The position numbers and the translations under genes are program-made. Positions 11,162-21,194 of a DNA stretch of 64,000 nucleotides are shown in pieces. This stretch comes from Pseudo-nitzschia pungens (lineage: Eukaryota > Bacillariophyta > Bacillariophyceae > Bacillariales > Bacillariaceae), in assembly GCA_037355855.1 (NCBI GenBank), contig CM074759.1, positions 5,394,001 to 5,458,000 of the forward strand. The letters run 5' to 3'. The notes under the pieces were generated by a model. The model saw nothing but the letters and a program-made list of their open reading frames with translations, was not told where the DNA came from and made no database searches. Position 1 is the stretch's first letter. Each line of letters begins with the position of its first letter.

Positions 11162-12063
11162 TGTGTTGATTAGATTATTCACCTCTTCCAGGATGCTAAG
11201 GTCCCTGTGTAGGGATCTGTACCAGAGCTACAGGGATTAGCCCCAGCAACAAGAGTTACAAGGTGCTAGGCTGAGTGCTAGGATATGTGCTAATATCTAG
11301 CATTAGCACCTGGCAACAGGCTTAGCAACAGGCTTAGCAACAGGCTTAGCAACAGGCTTATTTCAAGTGGTATGGGGTGCTACAGTCAAGTGACCCGGGT
11401 TCTCGTGTAGGATTTGTACCAGTTGTACATACCCCGGGTATAGCACCGGCATTAGCACCGTGTAGCTGAGTGCTACAAGGTTAGGGTTGCTAATGCTACG
11501 AGATACTGGATATGCTAACCTACTATGCTACCCTATTATGCTACCGTCGGGGTATGGTTGGTACTGTACGATATGTACTATCCGGATACCCGACCCATGC
11601 AGTTGCAGGCAAGCGCTAATACGCTACTCCGTACGCTACGCTGTATGCTACGCTAATCCACTACGCTACGCTACTCCGTACGCTACTCCACTCTGTACAA
11701 GCCTACAGGATTACAGTACTGAGTGGATACGAACGAGTTCTCCTTTTTAGATCCAATACGGAGCTCAGCGCTTCAGCTCAGCGCTTTGCTCACTCTTTTC
11801 TTTTCTATGTAAATTAAACACCATCATGCCCTCCACTCTTACGATCGATCCCGATGTACCTCTAGGGGACTATTCTGTAGTATCTGAGTGTATGCAATAG
11901 CTCTAAATCAGTATCTTCTGTAGACTCACGATTTGCCAGCACCCCATGTTGCTCTGTTGTTATTGCTATCCACTGTTTCAGTACGGATCGAACTACGAGT
12001 CGGATTATGGATCAAGTTACGAATCGATTAATTCCTACGAATTGCCAACGGGCATATCAACGC
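11162..12063 (+). mobile_element. Solo LTR N (copia), inverted inside the D LTR
   Basis: 902-bp LTR in plus orientation, starting TGTGTTGATTAGATTATTCACC and ending GGGCATATCAACGC. Flanks are GTAGC (11157-11161) and ATAGC (12064-12068), a 5-bp duplication with one mismatch. No internal region is present, as expected after LTR-LTR recombination. It belongs to the same LTR family as its host, so the two form a large inverted repeat. The position equivalent to the polyadenylation signal reads AAATTAAA, not AATAAA. Confidence 0.8.
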
Positions 12064-12236
12064 ATAGCCTACGGAGTAACGTACGGAGTAGCGTAGGCTT
12101 GCTTGCAACTGCAGGGGCTGGGTATCCGGTTATAGTACATATTGTACAGTACCAACCATCCCCCGACAGTAGTATGATAGGGTAGCATGGTATGGTAGCA
12201 TACCAAATATTTCGTATCTTGTAATCAGTTAGCATT

Positions 12237-12259
12237 CGTCCGAAAACTGTTTCGCGACC
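12237..12259. repeat. Left terminal inverted repeat of T
   Basis: Pairs with 16245-16267 at 21 of 23 positions. Immediately outside is the duplicated TT. Confidence 0.85.
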
Positions 12260-12901
12260 CTTTCTGAAAATTTATTTGGGGGGTTGCGACGAATTCCTGG
12301 CTTTTTTTTTGTGTGTAGCTCCATTTGTAGCACCCTCGCGATTCTCAACCCTAATCGCGATGTAGTTACTACCTCATGCTCTCAGCTAGAAAAAAACTAA
12401 CACCGACCCAATTTTTTTTTCAAGACTCAAATATTTTTTTAATCAGCTAATCAAATTAATCAATCCCTCTTTAAATTCTCATGCGATTGTAACCAAATTT
12501 TTTTTTGGTCTCTGAATTAATTCCCCCTCCCCCTATTTTTTTAATTTGATTTATTATTCCCGACCTTACCATTATTACTTACTATGACACTGTTGCAGAA
12601 ATTCATTACAAAAAATTATTTCTCACCATACCGGTCGCAAAATTCATCACAACAATTATTTCCCATCATGGATGGAAGAAATTCCCCACCCAAATTATGA
12701 AATACTCATACAAATCGCGACCCCCTACTCCAACAACAATTCAGAATCGCGACGGTGGCAACTGGGAATCCTGTGACAGAACCACAAGAATCGCAACCCT
12801 AACCAAAAAAATTATGAACAGTACGATGCAAAACACAAGCCTATCTTATCACAAATATGAATTATTTTATCAACCACTCACAAATTTTTCTACAGCAATT
12901 T
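12260..12901. other. Left subterminal region of T, non-coding
   Basis: AT-rich with homopolymer runs and scattered TCGCGA, AATCGCGACC, CGCGACGG and AATCGCAACC motifs (for example 12336-12362, 12714-12722, 12749-12757, 12789-12797). No gene seen; the motifs probably bind transposase. Confidence 0.55.
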
Positions 12902-15793
12902 TTAAACAGATTCGATAATGACACCAATACCACCTTCACCTGGATTGGCATCGGCTTCGTCTTCATTTTCATTTTCACCTAGCAAAGCCCTCAATTCTGG
13001 ACTAACATATTCCTCAACATATTCTACCTCTCCTTGGGCACCGGATGGATTGTTGCTGCTACTGTAGCTCTCATCCTCCCGACGGAACCTCTCTCTCAAT
13101 TTTTCCTAACATTCTCTACCAGTCGTCGGATCCTTCCTCAGCTCTGCAACATCCCTGCACAACTTATTGAACACAGCATGACCTTCAATCGACCATGATT
13201 TGTGGGCCCCGCTGTATTGATCACAATATTTCTTTTTCTTCCTCCGTCTAATAATGGTCCAGTCGTCCTTCCTCTTCTGCTCCACATGATTCACCCAGAC
13301 ATGATACTCATTATGAATTATCATCAATGCAAATGCTTCATCAGTAACTTTGAAAATTTCACTTATCAAACATTCCTTCTTTCGGTGATCGAAGTCCCTC
13401 TCTTTTGGACAGATGCTTGATAAAATCCTAGTCACAAAATAGTACAAATCCTCATTGTCACCACCACCAGCACTAGTACTACTATCGCTGTACCTTCTGT
13501 ACTGCGGATTCACTCCCAGCAGTTGCTTTCTTCCACTAGTAGTAGGAGGGCCTTCTTGCAACACAATCTCCACTTTACCTGGAAATGATTCTGGCACAAC
13601 TCCATCACGATCAAGTGTGTCCTCTAGTTGCAGATGCAGAAGAAATTGTGGCATTTACACAACAAGTGTTAGAGTACATCTAGTAGTACTATTTATCAAT
13701 CACCACACTTCAATCTCTTTAGCACTTACCCATATAATGTCTTCTAGCCAAAGTTTGTGCATTATGCCTAAGCCTGGCAAATGCCTGAATCACCATACCT
13801 TTGTTGAACTCATAGAAAATTTGAAAAGGAATATCTGGGGGTGGAACCACCGAACCCGACTCCACTGCTTTTGTCATAATTCTTTTTACCCTTTTTTCAT
13901 CCGTACCGAACTTCATCTCATCAAACCAGCTAGTCTTTAGATCATCTGCATACGGGCAAGGTACAGAGCCCCTCATAAGCTGCTCGAAGGATTCTACCTC
14001 TCGTTTGGCACAGCCCAGCTGGTGCATGTGGAGGCATTCACCGGGTGTGGCTAAGTGTATGTTGTTGACATTGGTACTAAAGTTGAGACTGTGGAAGGCA
14101 TTCTTGATTTGGTGGTGAGAAATATCATTGAAATAATCCTGCTTGGTGGTAATGGGATCCGAATCCGGACATGTATGAAAATCTGATGGGACCCAAAGAG
14201 AGGCAGTTTGTTGTGCTAATGGTCTGTTTATGTCTTGAGTGGGACAGTTACAGTGTCTGCAGAGTTTCTGTACACCCCCCGACCGGGATCCATATTTGCC
14301 ACATAATTTATCATGAAGTTCTGTGTCACCGATGACATAGGCTATTGCAAACTTCATTTTGACTTTCCATAACTTGCCTGCATAAGGAAGAAAATCCCAT
14401 TGGATGCCTCCCTCATTGTTGGACTCACATGCTTCTTTGAAAGATCGGAGTGCCACTTCTAAGGCATTGTGGAGGTTTTGGATTGATTCTTTCGGAGATG
14501 GTTTTCTTGAATGGTGGATGCTCTCCAAATCAGTGTCAGGATGAAAATAGATTGTTGTCCAGGCCTCCGGTCTTTTCCTTGTTTCGATGTTGAATATGCC
14601 TAGGGTCATGTTGAGTGGAGTCAGTGATAGCCTTCCGTGCGCATCCAAGCTGATTCCGTCCATGTAAAAGATGATGGGAACAAGGATTTCAGAATTTTCT
14701 TCTCTGCAGAGGGATCTCCAGGAATCGGACCACCATGATCCATGGTGCAACTCGGTGATGGGACAAGAATCAGTTCGAACCAGGAAATGCTCAGGTGACA
14801 AGGGGGTATTGCTGTTGGGGAATGACAGATTTTCTTCCGACATTAAATCTGGATTGGAGAGGAGGGAATGCAAAGCATCCAGAAAAGGGCGGACATAGAT
14901 TTGGGTGGGTTTGTTGTCGGGAAGCCAATTCACAATTTTGGGCTCAAATTTAGGTTGGACAATATACCTAAATTGTTTTTTATTTCTTGGAAAATGGCAT
15001 CCCGTTTCCTTGTTGGTGTAACATTGAAATTGAAACCGGGAACATGATTGCTGGCTTTTGCCCAATTGAAAATGGCTTGAAAAGTGGATAGAGGCAGCTT
15101 GTTTTGTGTTATGACGTTGAGGAGATTGATTTTGGCAATCAGTTCAGAACAAGGTGGGAAGAGAGTGTGATTCCGGAACGCTTCCTCTCTTTTGTTTATG
15201 GAAATGGTGGAGCTTTTAATGATTTTGGTATCGGAACTGTCATCACTGACATCACTGACATCGCTGGCAGGATCGAAATTGTCAGTGGCATCAGCATCGG
15301 AACAGATTGAGTTTGTTTGTTCATTTTCAGCCATTTGTGATTCAATTGCCTGCCTGCCCATGGGTGGGATGAGTACATTGGCAATAACCTGACGGTTGAG
15401 TGAGGAGTGAATATTGGAATTTGTTGTGGCAGAGGTGTCAATCGGGGAAAGGGGTGGAGGGATTTGTGGTCCATTCTGTGTCATTGTCAGTCCATACTGT
15501 GACGGTGTGTGTCAAACAGAAGGAAGGGTGACTTCTTCTTTCACAGAAGAAATGAAATCCATAAGATCGTTCTCGCGATAATAGGTCCGGCAATCACTGT
15601 TGAACTTGAGATGAAATGAAAGTCCTCTGCAGACATATCGATAGGTGAAGTTGTAACTCGATTCTTGTTTGTATCCCTTGAAGGATTTTGATTTTCTTCT
15701 TTGTCTGGTGGCAATGCAGTTGCGACAATAGAATGTCTTGGGTATTCTGGGAGCGTCGGCAAAGTGCCTTGGGTTTGAGGAAGCTTTCGGCAT
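12902..15793 (-). pseudogene. Plavaka/CMC-like transposase gene of T, decayed, one intron
   Basis: Probably the cut-and-paste enzyme of T. ATG at 15793 (MPKASSNPRHF). The N-terminal zinc-finger-like part (FYCRNC, then YVCRGLSFHLKFNSDC) runs to an in-frame TGA at 15512-15514. The same frame continues to 14930 (residues FNWAKASNHVPGFNFN). A 1-nt frameshift near the T-run 14976-14981 leads into the core frame (15065-13719), with the likely catalytic aspartate in FYMDGISLD, then LGIFNIETRKRPEAWTTIYF and a Cys/His cluster LCRHCNCP. A 106-bp intron (13729-13624) joins the core to 13623-13106. After a TAG at 13106-13108 the frame stays open to 12902 with an acidic tail. Family assignment rests on the remembered style of Plavaka proteins. 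Confidence 0.65.
13624..13729 (-). other. Predicted spliceosomal intron in the T transposase
   Basis: Minus-strand donor GTAAGT at 13729-13724 and acceptor AG at 13625-13624, with a CTAAC branch-point match about 44 nt upstream. Removal joins ATG-G to AG-GAC, changing HYM-stop into HYM-EDTLDRDG and linking two long frames without a shift. Unspliced, translation ends four codons after the donor. Confidence 0.7.
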
Positions 15794-16244
15794 GGTGTAG
15801 TGCGTGAACAAAAAAATTGTGCTGGATGATTTTTTTTTATGATGTGAAGAAGAGGGTCGGTACAATTACCACAGTGATACCACAGAGACAATGCTGCAAA
15901 AAGAGATGTGACTTTGAACAAAGGGCATGGGACGTGACACCACTGTAAAAAGGAAGGTGCCAGTTCTACTAGCCGAAGTAGTAATAAAAAGTGGAAATTT
16001 GGTGTGACTAAAGTGAGTCTGATTGAAAATTATTTGTGTTTCTTGAGTCAAATGTGTCAAATGGAGTGAAATTGTAATGAGTGAGTGAATATCAGAGTCA
16101 GGATCGAAACATTTTCTTGAAACCTGGGGGGTTGCAAAATGCAAGCTGAAAAGGTTGAGAATAATGGAAAAAAGGTTGTGAATAAAAAAATTGGGTCGCG
16201 TTTCTGAGGAAATGGTCGCGATTGGGTCATGATGGGGTCGCAAC
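15794..16244. other. Right subterminal / promoter side of T, non-coding
   Basis: Lies upstream of the transposase start on the minus strand. GGTCGCG-type motifs concentrate at 16190-16250. The rest is AT-rich with no convincing gene. It should contain the transposase promoter, but no specific element is recognisable. Confidence 0.5.
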
Positions 16245-16267
16245 GGTCGCGAAATAGTTTTCAGACG
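16245..16267. repeat. Right terminal inverted repeat of T
   Basis: Inverted partner of 12237-12259. The inner flank contains further GGGTCGCAACGG and GGTCGCGATTGGG motifs (16195-16250), likely subterminal transposase binding repeats. Confidence 0.85.
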
Positions 16268-16612
16268 TTAGCAACCCTAACCTTGTAGCACTATCCTACA
16301 GCGTGTGCTAGCGGCGCTGCGCCCAGGTTTCTGTAACTGGTACAAATCCTACACGATGGCCCGGGTCACTTGGTTGTAGCACCCCATAGCACTTGAAATA
16401 AGCCTGTTGCTAAGCGCTGTTGCTAAGCCTGTTGCTAAGCGCTATTGCTAAGCCTGCTGCTAAACGCTGTTGCTAAGCCTGCTGCTTAGCACTCAGTCTA
16501 GCACCTTGTAGGTCCTGTTGCTGGGGCTAAGTCCTGTAGCTCTGGTACAGTTCTCTACACAGGACCTTAGCACAGGGACCTTAGCATCTTGGAGAAGGTG
16601 AATATCAACATA

Positions 16613-17243
16613 GTCCCCGTGATTCATTCAAGTACCAACCACAATATAATTTTGAGCCACTGGACTTGTCCCCTGAAACTAATACTTCCAGGGAGGCTCT
16701 TGTGGTCTGGTACCAGTACAGTTGGATATGACCCTTGGATGGATCATAGGATTCACCTGAATGTGGTATGCGCTGCTTGCCAGGAGGCAAAGTACATCAA
16801 ATAATGCAGCTGTACCATCCAAAAGTTGTATCTCGAACATACACACATCAGAGGCCCGGCTGATCTTGTAATTAAAAGAAAAAAAAAGGGGGGGGGGTTC
16901 GGATGTTTTGCCGAATGGTTGCATCAACGCATTGTCCAGCAACCGAAGGACGTTTTGTCCTATGGTTGCATCCCTTGTCACATACAAGGGGAATTGATCA
17001 GCCTATGTAGGGTCAAATTATAGTCCCCAGAACCGGTGTCCCAAAGACTCCCACATAAAACATACTTTGTAGTCCCCGGAACTGGTGTCCTGAGACTTCC
17101 ACATAAACGTAGAACGTTACCTGGAGCCATTGTCCCCGGGACCATTGTCCCCAGGACCATTGTCCCCAAGAGGTCTGAATAACAGATTGCATCCACACTG
17201 CTTGCCAGAGATCAAAGTACCTCAAATAGTGCATCTGGAGCAA
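16613..17243 (-). other. 3'UTR and polypurine tract of copia D
   Basis: Non-coding. The polypurine-like CACGGGGAC (minus strand) ends at 16613, next to the LTR. Further GGGGAC motifs recur in short direct repeats at 17030-17170. A run of A and G lies at 16878-16898 on the plus strand. The block GACAAAACGTCCTTCGGTTG (minus strand) is conserved in the F 3'UTR and in weaker form in B and C. Confidence 0.65.
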
Positions 17244-19370
17244 TTACCACATGCATCGAGCGCAGTGGGCCTTCAAAGCCGGACCATTCAGTAACTTGGT
17301 GAATAGGTCAGCAATATTGGTCTCACCAGGCTCCTTTGCAATTCGGATTGTGCCAGCAGCAATAGACTCTCTTGCTTTGTGATAGGCAACGCTGTTGTGC
17401 TTCTTGTTGCATGGACTCTCTGGTCTGGTGGTATTCTTGACAACAGACTCGTTGTCACAGTACACATTCATAGATCCTTCAATGGGAACCCCCATCATCC
17501 TGAGCTTGTATCTGAGCCCTTCAATCAGTTCAATGGCAATTCGAAGCGCAACAATCTCAGATCCAAAGGTTGAGGTTTCCACAGTGATCTGGCGCTTGCT
17601 GAACCACAGGATGGGGGCCCTGTTCAGGAATAGAATAATCCCAGTATGGGATCTTCTTGTTGCTTTGCATCCAGCATGGTCCGCATCAACAAAACAGCTT
17701 ATAATTACTGCTTTTCCAAGGGGTTCAGGAGCATCTGGTGGCAACACCTCCTTGGCGTCTGGATAAAACTCACTCCAATCGCAATCAGAGAACTTGGACT
17801 CATCCACTACAGGCCGGATCTCGTCAAACACCAACTTGGATCGGGTGTGTGCCTTGAGGTAAGCAAACATGTGCAATACTTGATTCAAATGCCCTGTTCT
17901 TGCTTGTGCTAGGTACCTGGACATAAGGGACACAGGCATGACTAGATTGAGTCGGCCGAGCTTGCATAACCACCTCAAGACACCAATCAGGCCCTGGTAG
18001 TAGTTTTGCTTGCTTGGATCCAGTTCGGCGGTTACATCAACCTCTGGACGGTACTCGGATGTCAACGGAGTGGTCACCTTGTTCCAAAGATACTTGTAAC
18101 CATATTGCTCCGTATCAAGCTCCTTTTCAACAGCGTCGATTGCTTTCTTGGCATATTTCTCGGAGGACATCGCCCACTTGGGTATGGGGTCATCTTCGAT
18201 CACATACGAATGGATATCAGCTCCCAAATACAGGGTTGGGACTTCTATAGTCCCGTCCTTCAACGTGAATTGCTGCTCGATACTCTCCAACTGCTTCCGA
18301 GCATCTTCGCTGCAGTAAATGATGTCATCAACGTATGCAATCAGGTAGGCCCAGTACCAGGAGCCATCCTTCCTCGTCTCCACTCGCATATGAACGTCAG
18401 GATTGGCCTTGCAAGGTTGGTATCCCAGCGTTCATAGGTGCTTTGTCAGATATGATCGGAACAAAGCGCCTGCAACAGGGAGCCCATACAGTGCCCCTAC
18501 TATCTTACATACTTGACCTACCAAGTGGGGGGGAAATCCATCTTCAGCTCATGCAATCAAATAGTACTTCTTCTTGATCAGCGCAGTGAGATAGGCGTTC
18601 TGAATATCAGCAGATAGGACATCCAAATTGTTCAGCGCTGCCAACAGGAAGAAGATATGGACTGAATCTCTGCTTGGTACACTGCTGAAGGTATGTTCCT
18701 TGGCAGTGGCTTGTACCTTGTGTCCATCCGCGACGAGCCTTGCTTTCCTTGTAAGGGACCCCAATTTCACGTCAAAAATCATGTGGGCCGTAATCTTGCT
18801 GAATCCTTTGGATTTGAGGCTGTCGACGGTGTAACTGGGATCAAACTCAAACGCCATCTTGTTGTTTTGCATCTCCTTGGCAATCGCCTTCTCCCAATAG
18901 TGGGTTCCAGTCTTTTGGTCAATGGCAAGAGCTTCAGGAATGGAATGGGGCAACTTGACTCCAAACTTGTGCGTCCTATCCAAGTACTTGTTTTGCTTGG
19001 TGGCCTTGAGGATCCGCTTCTTCCTTCGTAGTACATGGTGGATCCACCATCGGAACGCCGGTTGCTCTGAAATCTTGGCTGATAGAGCATACTCCGCGGT
19101 CTCCACTGGAAAGGACTCTTTCAGATCACTCAACTTACACCATGACTCCGTACCGTCTTTCCAACTGACAAGCAATCGCCATCCCCTTGTAGTGGGCTTG
19201 GGGACCTTACGGCCATACTTGTTGATGATCGTGGCATCTTGCTTCCTGACGGCGGATCCATCCTTTTCATGGTCGATAATCTCGTCCAGCAGGGAAAACA
19301 TGTGGCCGTTGTTGTTGATCGTGCTGTACATGCTCTCAGCAACAATATTGGCGGTGTACTGCTCAACAGA
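17244..19370 (-). pseudogene. pol: copia pol (D), pre-RT linker, RT and RNase H
   Basis: C-terminal part of D pol, separated from the N-terminal part by insertion of B. It encodes FSLLDEIIDHEKDG, the RT motifs (SADIQNAYLTA; AYVDDI) and RNase H (CFVDADHAG, STFGSEIVA, VYCDNESV, ADLFTKLLN) to ARCMW and TAA at 17244. The nonsense codon after YYLIA (18549-18551) and the TGA before TLGYQP are shared with F. Identity to F is very high across 8999-6870 (few differences, such as ADIH against AYIH). The D copy of SMYSTINNNGHMF is the undisturbed site of insertion G. Confidence 0.88.
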
Positions 19371-20282
19371 TATGAAGATATTCGAGGTGGTGCTATGATC
19401 TGTGCTAGCAAGGCTCCTGTGTAGGAGAATGTACTGGGGCTACAGTCAGCAGCCTCCAGTAACTGACTAACAGGTGCTGAGCTGAATGCTAGAGCTGTGT
19501 GCTAATTGCTAGCATATAGGCTCAGCAATAGGCTTAGCAACAGGCTTAGCAACAGGCTTAGCAACAGGCTTAGCAGCAGGCTTAGCAACAGGCTTAGCAG
19601 CAGACCTATCCTGTCTAGTATTGCTAGCAGAGTTTACTAGGGTCGCCGCGTACGATTTGTACCAATCGTACGTACCCCGAGTAAAGCACCTTTATGGTGT
19701 AGCTAAATGCTACAGGGTTAGGGATGCTAAGGCTACGAGATACTGGAAGATGCTAACCTACCATGATACCAATGCTAAGATATGATGCTACCGCCGGGGT
19801 CGGGTCATTGGTGTACAATATGTACTATGACTGCATACCCGACCCAAACAGTTACCCAACGCGCTAGCACACGATTCGGTCTAATTAATCGGAGATACCT
19901 ACGATACTCCGATACGGTACGCTACTCGTAGGATACAGTACCAGAGCTACAGGAGTTCTGTTATTATACGAGTTAGCGAATCGATGTCACGATACAGAGC
20001 TGAGCGCTTTGGCTCAGCTCCCTTTATTCACTCTTTCTTTTATGCTCTAAAATAAACACACCTATCATGCCCTCCTACCGATCGATTCCGATGTACCTCT
20101 AGGGAAGTGCTTTGTATTGCTTGAGTGTATGCAATAGGCCTTGAACAGTCCACTGTAGACTCACGATTTGCCAGGACTTTACGTCTTATTATTGTTAAGG
20201 CTTTCCCCTATTTTTAGTACGCAGTACAAGATGTTTATCTACGATTAGACCCCGAAGACCGCTGACGAGCGGATATCAACAC
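19371..20282 (+). repeat. 5' LTR of B (912 bp)
   Basis: Starts TATGAAGATATTCGAGG and ends GGATATCAACAC. It holds the 12-bp GCTTAGCAACAG-type minisatellite (about 19520-19610) and a candidate polyadenylation signal AATAAA at 20051-20056 before a conserved TATCATGCCCTCC block. A strong hairpin, GAGCTGAGCGC then TTGGCTCAGCTC, lies about 20010. It contains the expected promoter, but no TATA box could be assigned. Confidence 0.9.
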
Positions 20283-21194
20283 AGTTTATCAGACCCACCG
20301 CTCGACCCACTACGAACCGGGACGCCGGCTAGAGCGTGTGAAGAAACCCAGCTGGCTGATCACCACTGGCATCCATGCCTACACTTGGATGTAAAACCTC
20401 AGCTGAAACTGGACCAGCAGCTGACATCGTGAGATCCCTGATGTTAATGGGGAGCCCTTCCCCAGACACGCGACCGACCGGAGCCCACACATCCACCTCT
20501 GGGGCCTGTTGATACAGTAGATGAGCATCATGGTGGCACCATGGAGGCTCGATCCGGTAGGGGAAGGCGCAGGACGTGGAGAAAGCAGCGTCCATGATTC
20601 CCTGTTATTTTACAGGATTCAAGGGGGACGCTTGCTTACTACGGATGGAACCACACTGGAAAAAGAAAAGAATTTTCGTGGAGACAGACCACCACGTACT
20701 TTCCAGTGAAGACAGCGTCCAGCAGACCAAGGACATGACGTCAGGCCCATCCGACTGAGGCGCAGACAACCTCACGAGGCGCAGACAACCTCGAACCTGC
20801 TATACCATCGATTTTGATTTTAGCCAAGGGAATTTGGAATCAGACAAGCCAAGAACCCTGAGATCTGTCATATCTCAGAATCAATCGATTGGTCCAGAGC
20901 AGAGCAAAAAGACCAGACAGAATTCTTCTTTTGGTCATAACCAACCATCCAACCATCGGACCGGAAAAGGATACCTTTCTAGCCAACCATCGATGTGGAT
21001 ACCTTTTCAAAAGTTGACACGGAACTGTTGACACCAATGCTGACGTGATACGTGATACCTTTTCTTGATACCTTTTCTTTTGGTCGACATCGATACAGAC
21101 CTTCGATCGACGCGACTCGGATGGAAACAGTCCCCACCACAAAAGAATTTGGTTTAGAAACTGAAGCAAATTAGGTAATCAAAGCAAGACAACC
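20283..21194 (+). other. Leader of B with primer-binding-type site
   Basis: Begins AGTTTATCAGACCCA, identical to A and C. There is no gene in the rest. The ATG of gag is preceded by AGACAACC. The leader should also contain packaging signals, not identifiable by eye. Confidence 0.6.

Larger units (their letters stand above)
12237..16267 (-). mobile_element. DNA transposon T (4,031 bp) with 23-bp TIRs
   Basis: The ends are 23-bp imperfect inverted repeats (12237-12259 and 16245-16267; left CGTCCGAAAACTGTTTCG, right complement CGTCTGAAAACTATTTCG, two mismatches plus GCGACC). The flanking TT (12235-12236, 16268-16269) is duplicated relative to the uninterrupted LTR sequence seen in A. Many GGTCGCGA / TCGCGACC / GTTGCGAC motifs cluster in the ~500 bp next to each end, like the subterminal repeats of CACTA/CMC elements. 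Inside is one decayed transposase gene on the minus strand. The 2-bp duplication and protein features fit the CMC/Plavaka group, but I cannot confirm the superfamily. Confidence 0.85.
10742..16612 (-). repeat. 3' LTR of D (about 0.93 kb of LTR split into three pieces)
   Basis: LTR pieces are 16612-16268, 12236-12064 and 11161-10742. The minus-strand start TATGTTGATATTCACC follows directly after the polypurine-like GAATCACGGGGAC; the end is ATATCAACGC. DNA transposon T (12237-16267) interrupts it within a block whose uninterrupted form GTTAGCATTAGCAACC is seen in A (3802-3817). Solo LTR N interrupts it at 11162-12063. The 12-bp GCTTAGCAACAG-type minisatellite is at 16399-16480, read as TTGCTAAGCCTG on the plus strand. 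Confidence 0.8.

Noticed and set aside
14930..15065. A second intron linking the two transposase frames near 14980
   Set aside because: No GT-AG pair of reasonable length fits; a 1-nt shift near the six-T run is simpler.
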